From the NCBI GenBank assembly GCA_019915015.1, contig JAHBBC010000024.1:124001-188000 (forward strand): DNA of 64,000 bases, written 5' to 3'. Below the pieces are notes generated by a model that saw nothing but the letters and a program-made list of their open reading frames with translations, made no database searches and had not been told where the DNA came from. The DNA comes from Auriscalpium vulgare. Taxonomy: Eukaryota > Basidiomycota > Agaricomycetes > Russulales > Auriscalpiaceae. The position numbers were made by a program, and so were the translations under genes. Numbering within the stretch: position 1 is the first letter of the stretch; each line of letters opens with the position of its first letter. Shown piece after piece: positions 44,528 to 52,858 of this stretch.

Positions 44528-44725
44528 TGTTGAAGCATGACTAGCGTCGGAGGCGTAGAGATGTGAGACAGAGGCAGTGTGGCTGAGGACTTAGTAGATC
44601 CTGGGCGGAGCAAGCCCCTTTAACTCTTCTTGCTCCGCACCAGGTATGAGCTCTGTATTATTGTCGTCTCATGATCCTGTATCTAATGAACTCTTCTTGC
44701 TCCGCACCAGTCTATTTAATTGATA
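44528..44725 (+). repeat. Copia 5' LTR
   Basis: 198 bp, TGTTGAAG...TTGATA. It contains the internal repeat CTCTTCTTGCTCCGCACCAG twice (44623-44643 and 44690-44710). Confidence 0.93.
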
Positions 44726-44737
44726 GGTTATGGGCCC
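44726..44737 (+). other. Primer-binding site resembling the initiator-tRNA-Met half-tRNA type
   Basis: GGTTATGGGCCC directly after the 5' LTR. Its complement GGGCCCATAACC fits the anticodon arm of initiator tRNA-Met (anticodon CAU). Drosophila copia is known to prime with a 5' half of this tRNA, so the same half-tRNA mechanism is likely here. Confidence 0.7.
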
Positions 44738-44877
44738 TGTTGCGAACTAAAGCCCAACAGAAATCGACTTTTGCAACAACTCTCGTCGCACAGACCTATC
44801 AGCCGTCGTATCACTTGTTTTACCACCACATCCCATCCTATTCCTTCATTGCCGACGTCTTCTCGAACAGAGCACAC

Positions 44878-46716
44878 ATGTCAATTAATCAGAACAACTC
44901 GACTGACAAAGAGACGATGGACTGGAAGAAGATCACACTTACTCCTATCAAAGAGGAGGAAGACGGCTCGAACAACTATAGCGAGTTCAAGCAGAAGTCC
45001 ATTCTTGATCTCGACGCTGCTGGGTACTGGTCTTATGTCGATGGACCGGACTACAAGCCTCCTGCCATCCCGGTACTCCGCTCGAGTATGCTGGTTGACG
45101 GTGTAGATGCTGCTGGTGCGCCCGCTAGTATCACGATCCCAGGCAACGAGGACGAAGTCAATGCTGCCAACAAGAAGGCGGAGAGCTGGTTCTTGGCCGA
45201 TAAGAAAGCTCTAGCTGTTATTGTCCGCGCTGTTCCTAGCGACAAGCTCTACGTTGTCCGAGGATGCACCTCTGCTCATGACGCCTGGATCGCGCTCAAG
45301 AACGAGTACGAGCCAGCAAATGCTCTCACTGCAATCACCATCAAACAGCAGATTATTGCGAACCAGTGCGGCATCCATGACGATCCAGTCGTGTGGCGAC
45401 AGATCATGGTTCAGCTGCACCAGAAGCTTCGTGAAGCCGATCCTCTCATGATGCCCGACACAGAATTTGCCAAGCATCTTGTCACTCTCATGACCGGATC
45501 CGAAAACTGGCGCTACTGTCGTGATTCTCTTCGGGAGAAGGTTCGGCAGGGCGATGCGATGAATCGCCCGGTGACGTCCGCAGCTGTTCTCCAGCGCATC
45601 AAGCACGAGGAAGTTGAGCAGAAGATTGCTCCATCTGTCGTGTCGATCAATGCACTCATTGCGAAAGGCAAGGCCCGCGTCAGCCATGACCGCGGTGAAG
45701 CGGTCCCTGGAGCTTATGCTGCTGGAGCTTCCAACAATCAAGGCGATCGCCGCGCTGACAGGAGCGCGCAGCGCAACGACAGGCGTCCCGCTCCCTACAA
45801 TGCGCAGCACCGCTCAAATGTTCGCACCATCTGCGAGAACACGCATTGCGAGATGCCGGTGGGTCACAGCAAGTCCGACTGTTTTTCTTATGGTGGAGGG
45901 AAAGCCGGACAGTATCCAGAGAACTACAAAGGTAGACGCGACATCCACCTCGCGCCAGAGGCTCGCGTTGCCGCACGCCGAAAGCAGGCTCTGGAACGTC
46001 ATGCTAAGGCTGCGCCTAATGCTGGGGTGCGCTTTGCTGGCTTAGCCGACAGCACTCAGGATGGCGATGAAGAGGTTGAGGACGTCGTCGGAGGTTTGGG
46101 CGATGGTTTTGCGTTTATGTTGGCTTTGCCAGAAGACGACCATCCGGATGACGAAATTCACCTCGATGAAGAGATCCGCGTCAATGCGATTGCACTCAAC
46201 GTCCATGCAGATCAGGACGACTCGGTGAACCATGATACTGGGGCATCGCGTCACATCTTCCACAACGCCGACATCTTCCATGAGTACACCACATTTGACT
46301 CACCACTGAACGTCCATGGTTTCGGAACCAGTCTGTGCGCCCAAGCGGTCGGAAAAGGGAAGGTTGTCATGCAGGCCACGTATGATGGTACTTCACGGAC
46401 CTTTTCCATCTCCAATGTGCTCCACATCCCGTCCGCACGGTGCAACCTCATATCTGGGTCGAGGCTCGACCGCAAGGGCGTCAATACACAAACCGGCAAA
46501 GGTAGAATTGTCTACCTGAACGCGGCTGATGTGCCGTTCGCTACAGGCGGAATTGTTCGTGACCTCTACAAGATGGACGTCGCTGTTATGAAGCCAACGG
46601 ACTCGATAGGTCCGTCCGCGGATGTCATCGCGGCTTTGACCCCGTCTGTGACGTCGCTTTTTGGCCCGAGCGCTGACAGCGAGAAGACGAAGCGTCTGGG
46701 TTTTTCCATCGTCTAA
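44878..46716 (+). CDS. Copia Gag, zinc knuckle and protease
   Basis: Starts MSINQNNSTDKETMDWKK; the frame is open upstream into the LTR but this is the first Met after it. Gag region includes the conserved LYVVRGCTSAHDAWIALKNE. The zinc knuckle is CENTHCEMPVGHSKSDCF (C-x4-C, GH, x4-C) followed by YGGGKAGQYP. The aspartic protease motif is HDTGASRHI near residue 450. The frame ends TAA at 46716 just inside the pre-integrase region, after GGGTTTT, a perfect X-XXY-YYZ slippery heptamer. Confidence 0.88.
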   Translation: MSINQNNSTDKETMDWKKITLTPIKEEEDGSNNYSEFKQKSILDLDAAGYWSYVDGPDYKPPAIPVLRSSMLVDGVDAAGAPASITIPGNEDEVNAANKKAESWFLADKKALAVIVRAVPSDKLYVVRGCTSAHDAWIALKNEYEPANALTAITIKQQIIANQCGIHDDPVVWRQIMVQLHQKLREADPLMMPDTEFAKHLVTLMTGSENWRYCRDSLREKVRQGDAMNRPVTSAAVLQRIKHEEVEQKIAPSVVSINALIAKGKARVSHDRGEAVPGAYAAGASNNQGDRRADRSAQRNDRRPAPYNAQHRSNVRTICENTHCEMPVGHSKSDCFSYGGGKAGQYPENYKGRRDIHLAPEARVAARRKQALERHAKAAPNAGVRFAGLADSTQDGDEEVEDVVGGLGDGFAFMLALPEDDHPDDEIHLDEEIRVNAIALNVHADQDDSVNHDTGASRHIFHNADIFHEYTTFDSPLNVHGFGTSLCAQAVGKGKVVMQATYDGTSRTFSISNVLHIPSARCNLISGSRLDRKGVNTQTGKGRIVYLNAADVPFATGGIVRDLYKMDVAVMKPTDSIGPSADVIAALTPSVTSLFGPSADSEKTKRLGFSIV

Positions 46717-47915
46717 TGGGCCACATAGACGTTAAAGGGCTTGAGCGCTCCACCACTGGACTTCCCATCGACAACATTCGCGTCCAGCACTGCCGCATCT
46801 GCGCTCTCGCCAATATCAAGCGGCTAAAATTTCCCAGAAAAGCTTCTCAACGTGCCGATCACCCTCTTTTCCGAATTCACTGTGACGTCTGCGGCCCTCT
46901 TCCCGTTGGCTATGGTGGCTTCACTTATTTCATCACGTTCATCGACGATGCCTGTCGCTGGATCACTATTTTCTTCCTCAAAGTCAAGTCTGATGCGCTC
47001 AAGTGCTTCCATGAATTTCGCATTGCTGCCGAGAAGTATCTTGGCTATCCTGTTCTGTTCCTACGGGTTGACAATGCTCCCGAGTTGGTCTCTGGAAAAT
47101 TTGCTGACTACTGCCGAGAGCATGGGATCACCTACGAGCGGACTGTTCCTGACGCACACCAACAGAATGGTGTCTCGGAGCGCGCTAACCAGATAATCGA
47201 GTCCATGACTCGTGCCATGCTTGTCGACTCTGGTTTGACAGTCTGGTTCTGGCCTCTTGCCGCGCAGGCAGCAGTGCACATCAAAAATCGCGTGCCGCAT
47301 GCCTCTCTTCCATCTGGCACCACACCTTTTGAAGGCTGGTTCAAACGCAAACCAGATCTCTCTCATCTGCGCCCGTTTGGTGCTCTCGTCACCGCCAGGA
47401 AAACTGACTCAACTGACGCCATGAAACTTGCACCACGCGGAGAGGAAGGCCGATTCGTGGGCTATGCGCGCGACTCCAAGGGATACCTGGTCTGGTTTCC
47501 ATCTGCACGAGGGATTCGCTCACGACGTGATGTGGAATTTCATGGTTTCCCTGATTTTCTACCTTCTCCTCCACTTTCTGACATTTTGTGGGATGACATT
47601 CCCATGGATCTCGAGCCGCGCTTCCATGATGCACATCGCCGTGTCATTTTGGAACCGCCGGTGACCACCCCCGCCTTCGAGCGTAATCCCGCCATCGAGC
47701 GTAACCCTGCCATCGAGCATATTGAGTACGTGCTAGTCACGACTCTGGCCTTCGAGCCTATCTCACCTGTTTTATCAGGCCGTCCAATGAGACTACTTTG
47801 CCCCTTGAGGCTATTGATCGCCGTCGAGCGTATTCTGAGCCTGATGGCGATGGTGATGTTGAGATGGAACTGGTCGACGACCGTCCTCTTGCGCTGCGTC
47901 GTTCGCCTCGCATGA
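46698..47915 (+). CDS. Copia integrase (reached by -1 frame change)
   Basis: Reading in the -1 frame from the heptamer gives GFFHRLMGHIDV, then QHCRICALANIK, forming the H-H-C-C zinc finger. The catalytic triad is Asp in IHCDVCGPLPV, Asp in LRVDNAPELV and Glu in QNGVSERANQI. The linker ends in Pro/Glu repeats (FERNPAIERNPAIEHIE). The frame overlaps the next one from about 47726 and stops at 47915. Function: insertion of element cDNA into the genome. Confidence 0.85.
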   Translation, partial: GFFHRLMGHIDVKGLERSTTGLPIDNIRVQHCRICALANIKRLKFPRKASQRADHPLFRIHCDVCGPLPVGYGGFTYFITFIDDACRWITIFFLKVKSDALKCFHEFRIAAEKYLGYPVLFLRVDNAPELVSGKFADYCREHGITYERTVPDAHQQNGVSERANQIIESMTRAMLVDSGLTVWFWPLAAQAAVHIKNRVPHASLPSGTTPFEGWFKRKPDLSHLRPFGALVTARKTDSTDAMKLAPRGEEGRFVGYARDSKGYLVWFPSARGIRSRRDVEFHGFPDFLPSPPLSDILWDDIPMDLEPRFHDAHRRVILEPPVTTPAFERNPAIERNPAIEHIEYVLVTTLAFEPISPVLSGRPMRLLCPLRLLIAVERILSLMAMVMLRWNWSTTVLLRCVVRLA

Positions 47916-49693
47916 AACGTGTCCCTGCGCAATATCTTGTCAACGCGATCCCAGATGGAAGGGGGGAAAACAACCTCTTACGCACCATCCTGGAATCCGT
48001 TGATGGAGAGCTTGAGGTCGAATGTGATGAGTCCGACTTTGCAGGACTTGCGCAGGCCTTCATCCAAGCAGAAGTTGCTTTTGTGGGTGCAGCTCTCACA
48101 GATCCTATCGACGACCCAGCCGAGAAAGATCCCAAAAATATTCAAGAGGCGAAATCCTCGACTTATTGGACCTATTGGCTTGCTGCCATCTACGAGGAAT
48201 TGGAGTCACTCAAGGCGAAAGGTGTATACGACGAGATCTCCGAGCTCCCACCAGGTCGAAAGGCTGTGGAGTCGAAGTGGGTCTTGCATATCAAACGCGA
48301 CCGTGACGGTCTTATTTCACGTTTCAAGGCGCGTCTGGTTGCCAAGGGGTTTACACAAATTCCTGGTCAAGACTTTCATTATACGTTTGCACCGGTCGCT
48401 CGATGGGAGTCCATTCGTCTGCTCCTTGCTCTGGTTGCCAAGCATGATATGGTTCTGCGCCAGGTAGACGTCAAGACGGCCTTTCTCAATGGCCCTCTGG
48501 ACGAAGAGATATATATGCGAAAGCCATCGATCCTTGGCGAAGGATTTTGGCGTTTACTGAAGGGACTCTACGGCTTGAAGCAAGCCGGTAGACAATGGTA
48601 CCTGGAGCTGAATCTGATGCTCGAGGCAATCGGGTTCACCAGAACCAAGTCAGACTGGAGCGTGTACAGACGTGTCCAAGATGGCGAACACTCGGTAATC
48701 ACCACAAGTGTCGACGACATGCTGATTGCATCAAGCTCAGCAGCGGAATCTGACGCTGTTGTTGCCTCCTTGGCGACTCAGTTCGAAATCACGGACAACG
48801 GCGAACCCAAGCTTCATCTTGGGTGTGCGATTAATCGAGACCAAGCTCACGGAACTCTTCGACTGGATCAAAAGTCTTACACCGAGTCAATACTCCGTGA
48901 ATTTGGGTATGAGAACTGTAACTCTGTCTCCACTCCCATGGATCCAGGTGCGCGGCTGCTACCGGCAACCGTCGAGGACACTGAACAGTCCAAGAACTTC
49001 CCATACCCTGCAATCGTCGGCAAATGCATGTATCTGTCAACATGCACACGCCCGGACATCGCGTACACTGTGCGGGAGCTCGCCAGGTTCATGGCGAATT
49101 ATGGATCAACACATGTCGCAGCGGCGAAACATCTCCTACGTTATCTAAAGGGGAGTGTCACGCACGGCATCACTCTTGGAGGATCCGACAGCCCGCATGT
49201 GATGTTCAAGGCGCTGACTGATTCGGACTGGGGCATGGGAGACACGCGGAAGTCCGTCTCAGGCTTCATCATCCTTATGGATGAATCTCCGCTGTCCTGG
49301 AGTTCAAAACAGCAGGCTGTCGTCGCTCTCTCGTCGTGTGAGGCGGAATATCTGGCCACAACACACTGCGCTCGTGATGTCCTTTGGTTCAGAAACCTTT
49401 TCGCCGAGCTTGGCTATCCACAAATTCAACCAACCACGATGTTCTGCGACAATCAGGGAACCGTTGCATGCACTCATGATCCTCACGCGCATTCAAGGAT
49501 GAAGCACATCTCCATACGCGAGCACTTTATCCGAGACTGTGTCATGAAGAGGCTTATCGACGTCGTGCACGTCTCTAACAAAGAAAATACTGCAGATCTT
49601 TTCACCAAGCCTCTCCATCGTGTCCTCCATGCTCGTTGGTTGCAAATGTTACGATTGGACGCTAGTCAAGGGGGGGTGTTGAAGCATGACTAG
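47786..49693 (+). CDS. Copia reverse transcriptase and RNase H
   Basis: Open from 47726, with retroelement similarity beginning near LPLEAIDRRRAYSEPDGDGD. Reverse transcriptase blocks: WVLHIKRDRDGLISRFKARL, RQVDVKTAFLNGPLDEEIYM, LKGLYGLKQAGRQWY; the active-site box is SVDDMLIAS, with Ser in the place of the usual Tyr of YVDD. RNase H has LTDSDWGMGDTRKSVSGFI, SSCEAEYLA and CDNQGTVACTHDPHAHSRM. The stop lies inside the 3' LTR. Confidence 0.88.
   Translation, partial: NETTLPLEAIDRRRAYSEPDGDGDVEMELVDDRPLALRRSPRMKRVPAQYLVNAIPDGRGENNLLRTILESVDGELEVECDESDFAGLAQAFIQAEVAFVGAALTDPIDDPAEKDPKNIQEAKSSTYWTYWLAAIYEELESLKAKGVYDEISELPPGRKAVESKWVLHIKRDRDGLISRFKARLVAKGFTQIPGQDFHYTFAPVARWESIRLLLALVAKHDMVLRQVDVKTAFLNGPLDEEIYMRKPSILGEGFWRLLKGLYGLKQAGRQWYLELNLMLEAIGFTRTKSDWSVYRRVQDGEHSVITTSVDDMLIASSSAAESDAVVASLATQFEITDNGEPKLHLGCAINRDQAHGTLRLDQKSYTESILREFGYENCNSVSTPMDPGARLLPATVEDTEQSKNFPYPAIVGKCMYLSTCTRPDIAYTVRELARFMANYGSTHVAAAKHLLRYLKGSVTHGITLGGSDSPHVMFKALTDSDWGMGDTRKSVSGFIILMDESPLSWSSKQQAVVALSSCEAEYLATTHCARDVLWFRNLFAELGYPQIQPTTMFCDNQGTVACTHDPHAHSRMKHISIREHFIRDCVMKRLIDVVHVSNKENTADLFTKPLHRVLHARWLQMLRLDASQGGVLKHD
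49668..49676 (+). other. Copia polypurine tract
   Basis: AAGGGGGGG immediately before the 3' LTR, the normal site of plus-strand priming. Confidence 0.75.
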
Positions 49694-49874
49694 CGTCGGA
49701 GGCGTAGAGATGTGAGACAGAGGCAGTGTGGCTGAGGACTTAGTAGATCCTGGGCGGAGCAAGCCCCTTTAACTCTTCTTGCTCCGCACCAGGTATGAGC
49801 TCTGTATTATTGTCGTCTCATGATCCTGTATCTAATGAACTCTTCTTGCTCCGCACCAGTCTATTTAATTGATA
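49677..49874 (+). repeat. Copia 3' LTR
   Basis: 198 bp, no difference seen from the 5' LTR; followed by the second CTTTG target copy. Confidence 0.93.
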
Positions 49875-49879
49875 CTTTG

Positions 49880-50213
49880 GCATCAAGACCCCATCACGGC
49901 TGCGGACATCGTGGATCGTGAGAGGCATGCCCCGGGCGCGGGAAGAAAAGGCGGTAGCCCAGTGCTCGCAGAATATGAAGGGAAAGGTGATGTCGGCCCA
50001 AAGCGTGGGGGTTTGGAGGGCGATGTCCCGCCAGCGCCGACAGACGTGAGTGGCCGATAGCCATCCGAGGGACATTTTGACCCGGGAGTTGTCACGCCTG
50101 GGTGGATCGATGAAGGCGAGGATGGTGAAAACGTGGCCCATGGTTTCGGGCGGGAGCCGTGAGCTGGGGATGTTGGCATTGTGTTGCTGTCGATCGCGTA
50201 GAGAAGCAGGCAT
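49880..50213 (-). pseudogene. F-box/LRR protein gene, 5' part, split by copia element
   Basis: Encodes MPASLRDRQQHNANIPSSRL, then PPETMGHVFTILAFIDPP and WLSATHVCRRWRDIAL-TPTLWADI, the same F-box arrangement as in the gene at 33308 (VTYVCRRWRQVAL, TLWTDI). Runs up to VLMPK at the insertion point. ATG at 50213 is the first Met; the frame is open a little further upstream without one. The remaining half is at 43152-44527. Confidence 0.85.
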
Positions 50214-50588
50214 TATACTTGGCAAGTCCTGGTATTGAGCCAGTGCTTCGCAGAGGTCGCGGTCCAAGAGGGCTGAAAGCAAGTTGTGACTCCGAGCCGC
50301 GGCCAAGTTGAGGCTCTTAGTCGAACATTCCCACGATCACTCCGCTGTGCACAAAACTTCATGAAACTCATATACCTAGTCGACAAACTAACTACGATAG
50401 ACATGCGGGTTTTCAAAGACAAGCCCGCCTATGCATCCCAGGTGGTACAATCAACATTGAGCTGTGCTCTGCTACTGACAACAAGCAACGTAATGATGAG
50501 TGCCAGATTGAAGATTAGAACTGCACAGATGCGCCCAGAAGAGAAGATCAACGCACATAGGACCCTTGCGCGTCCGGCTTCAGAAGTT

Positions 50589-50608
50589 ACCTGCTCCGCG
50601 GAGCAGGT
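50589..50608. repeat. Perfect 20-bp palindrome
   Basis: ACCTGCTCCGCGGAGCAGGT reads the same on both strands. A one-mismatch copy is at 50700-50719 and related copies are at 10801-10820 and 11201-11220, always in the spacers of the secreted-protein modules. Confidence 0.85.
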
Positions 50609-50815
50609 TTTTCTCTAAGTTGAACGGCAGGCGGAAGCTTGAGGCCCGCTTATCGAGCGCATGCCTGCGCATCTGGTCAGCCAACGGGGACTCAGCGCTA
50701 CCTGCTCCGAGGAGCAGGTTTTTCTCCAAAGTGGACGGCAGGTGAAAGCCTGAGACGCGCTTATCGTGCGCTTGCCTGGACACAACAGTACCTGGTCAGC
50801 CGACGAAAACAGTAG

Positions 50816-51010
50816 AGTATAATGATGTTACGAACTTGGTCGTCTCGTCCGCCGATCCGCCTCCACTTAGGATGGGGAGATCGCGTAGCGCCAGGTCGTC
50901 ATCGCGATTGGGCTCGAGGATAGAAGCACTGATGGAGTTCAAGTGAGAGAGTTCGCCGATGTTGAAGGGATCTCTGACAGAGAGCTCCGGCTCGGGCGTC
51001 CAAGCGCGAA
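50816..51010 (-). pseudogene. Partial module of the FNIG-LSHLN secreted protein
   Basis: Minus-strand frame reads LSVRDPFNIGELSHLNSIS, LEPNRDDDLALRDLP and LSGGGSADETTKFVTSLYS. It corresponds to exon 2 of the gene at 51609 and has no signal-peptide exon. Confidence 0.6.
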
Positions 51011-51261
51011 GCGCAACATTGTCGCCGGTGCGACCCAAAAGAACATCGATCTCGCTTTAGAGGAAAGGAACACATGGTACTTCAAAATTAGGACTGTACA
51101 GATGCGCCGAGAAGAAAAAATCAACGCACGAAGGACTCCTTGCGGCGAATATGGATCTAGAAATATGTGCTTTGAGGCGCAGATTTTGTTGCAAAGTAGG
51201 CGGCAGGCGGAAGCGAGACTCCGGCTTAGCGAGCGCATGTCTGATTATACACAGCATCTGG

Positions 51262-51609
51262 TCAGCCAACGAAAGACATGGAGTACAATGATGTTGCGAA
51301 CCTGGCTGCCGATCCGCCTCCGCTGAGGCTCTGAAGGTCGCGCAGCGACATGCCGTCATCGCGACCGGGCTCGACGGCAACAGCGCTGATTTGGTTCAAG
51401 TGGGAGAGTTGGCCGATATTGAAGGGGCCTCTGGCAGAGAGCTCGGCCTGGGATGTCCCGGCGCGAACCTGTTTAAGATCGTTGCTAGTGCTGCCGCCAT
51501 ATATCAGTCGTTGTCGGAGAAGCCAGAGGAAAGGAACACACGGGAGTGGCGCTGCGGTGCAGGATGCAGCGAAGACAGCGAGGACCACGAACGCGGTGAA
51601 AGTCTTCAT
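51262..51609 (-). CDS. Small secreted protein with FNIG-LSHLN motif (copy B)
   Basis: Homologue of the gene at 10045. Exon 1 51609-51542, intron of 57 nt (GTGTGT...ACTGATA...CACTAG), exon 2 51484-51262; 96 aa. Signal peptide MKTFTAFVVLAVFAASCTA. Mature part: LKQVRAGTSQAELSARGPFN and IGQLSHLNQIS, then EPGRDDGMSLRDLQSLSGGG and a tail FATSLYSMSFVG. Intron place, phase and branch region are identical in both copies. The R-G/D-PFNIG-LSHLN-IS core is the most conserved part. No cysteines remain in the mature chain. Function unknown. Confidence 0.75.
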   Translation of the reverse strand: MKTFTAFVVLAVFAASCTAAPLPCVPFLWLLRQRLIYGGSTSNDLKQVRAGTSQAELSARGPFNIGQLSHLNQISAVAVEPGRDDGMSLRDLQSLSGGGSAARFATSLYSMSFVG

Positions 51610-51640
51610 TGTGGTGGTGGGATCGGAGCGAGTTGACGAG

Positions 51641-52858
51641 CGTGAATACTTAAATGCAGAAGAGAGGCTAGAAGGGCTAGAAAGAAGGTATTCAGCCTTA
51701 GAGACACGGAATAAGCCAACTGGTAACGCACCAACCAGTGCCGTAAAAACGAGAGGTGGTGTAGGACTTGTGAGCGAGTGCTGGAGACATTGGACAGCGC
51801 AAAGCATCCTTTTATCAATCAAGATTCAGCTCCATCCGTTTCGTTGGAAAGCCGATGACGTGAAAGGTTGAGCTGGAGAGAAACACGGGCACATGGACAT
51901 GCGCATCAGACAGAGCCTTCGGCCACGTCGCGCAAACGATATTTCGTAAGGCATTGAATGGTTTCGGATCCGTTACACGCTTCCTTGCGTAAGTTAGTAC
52001 GGTGAAAACCAACTTCATCATCCCCTAGTGTAAGACTAGTGTAAGAGGAGAACCGGGAAACAGCGAGACCAGGAGCAAGAGATGCGCCGGCAGGATGCCT
52101 CTGAGCTTTCGTAGGTTGATGGTGGCGGAAGTTGTCGGCGAAACAGCGAGTTAATACAAAGCGAGTCTTGGATACGAGTCGTCGATCAAGCCGCGCAGGA
52201 CTTGGCAAGGGCAATGGTGGCTAACTTGAAAGCGCTCAACTTCCGAACCGGGTTCGACGGCGGCGTGGCCTTGAATCCAGGGGAAAGTCTGCGCCTGCTT
52301 CCACGTAAGTCACAAGCCCAGTACCAATACCAAGTATCAATAGTCGCGCCGGAAGGACTGGCTACACCTAGTAGTCCCTACAACCGAAGGTAATAAGCTA
52401 GGAGATACGGGGGTATGTCTCTAAGCTAAGTGGCTTCGATTAGCTTGTTCCCAGTGCCGCGCCGCGGTCCTCGCCGGGGCCCTCCCGATCGGGAAACCTC
52501 GGCTGATGAGATCCCGCCTGTCCACCCGCTCCGCACGGCATCACGGCACGGGCCCCCATCCCGAGGTCCGGACCCCCGCCGCCGCCGGCAACGCCCGCCC
52601 GCCGTACCTGACGTCGAGCTCGCCGTCCCCGACGACGACGGCGCGTTCCCACCCTTCCCCGCCCCCTATCCCTTACATATATATATCGTTGGAATCCTCT
52701 CGTCAGCGCGGACCCATTGGTGTCGTTTTCCTATGCTTTTATCCAACTTTGTAGCCAACTAGTGGCCTCTGAAGTGACTTAGAGGGAATAAAACATATTT
52801 TATTGGACAAGCGTTCGAGGACACGCAACAACAGCAAGTAGTTACTATGGTACCACAT
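51641..52858. other. No confident gene
   Basis: A short frame at 52202-52390 (LKALNFRTGFDGGVALNPGE) looks protein-like but is isolated. The stretch 52450-52680 is very GC-rich, then a TATATATATAT run occurs at 52676-52686. The 3' untranslated region of the gene ending at 52859 must also lie here. Confidence 0.35.

Larger units (their letters stand above)
44528..49874 (+). mobile_element. Ty1/copia LTR retrotransposon, recent insertion
   Basis: Full-length element with 198-bp LTRs at 44528-44725 and 49677-49874 that look identical base for base, and a 5-bp target duplication CTTTG (44523-44527 and 49875-49879). LTRs begin TGTTGAAG and end TTGATA. Internal order is gag with zinc knuckle, protease, integrase, reverse transcriptase, RNase H, as in copia. 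The coding region is divided into three overlapping frames. LTR identity points to a young insertion. Confidence 0.95.
50300..51640. repeat. Inverted duplicate of 10045-11520
   Basis: Reverse-orientation copy of the secreted-protein locus, including partial module, palindromic spacers and a tail (cggagtgatcgtgggaat, ttcgactaaga) that ends close to the F-box gene start. The order of parts matches that at 10-11.5 kb. Confidence 0.7.

Noticed and set aside
52676..52686. TATATATATAT run as a promoter
   Set aside because: No gene starts downstream on either strand at a suitable distance; it is probably a microsatellite.
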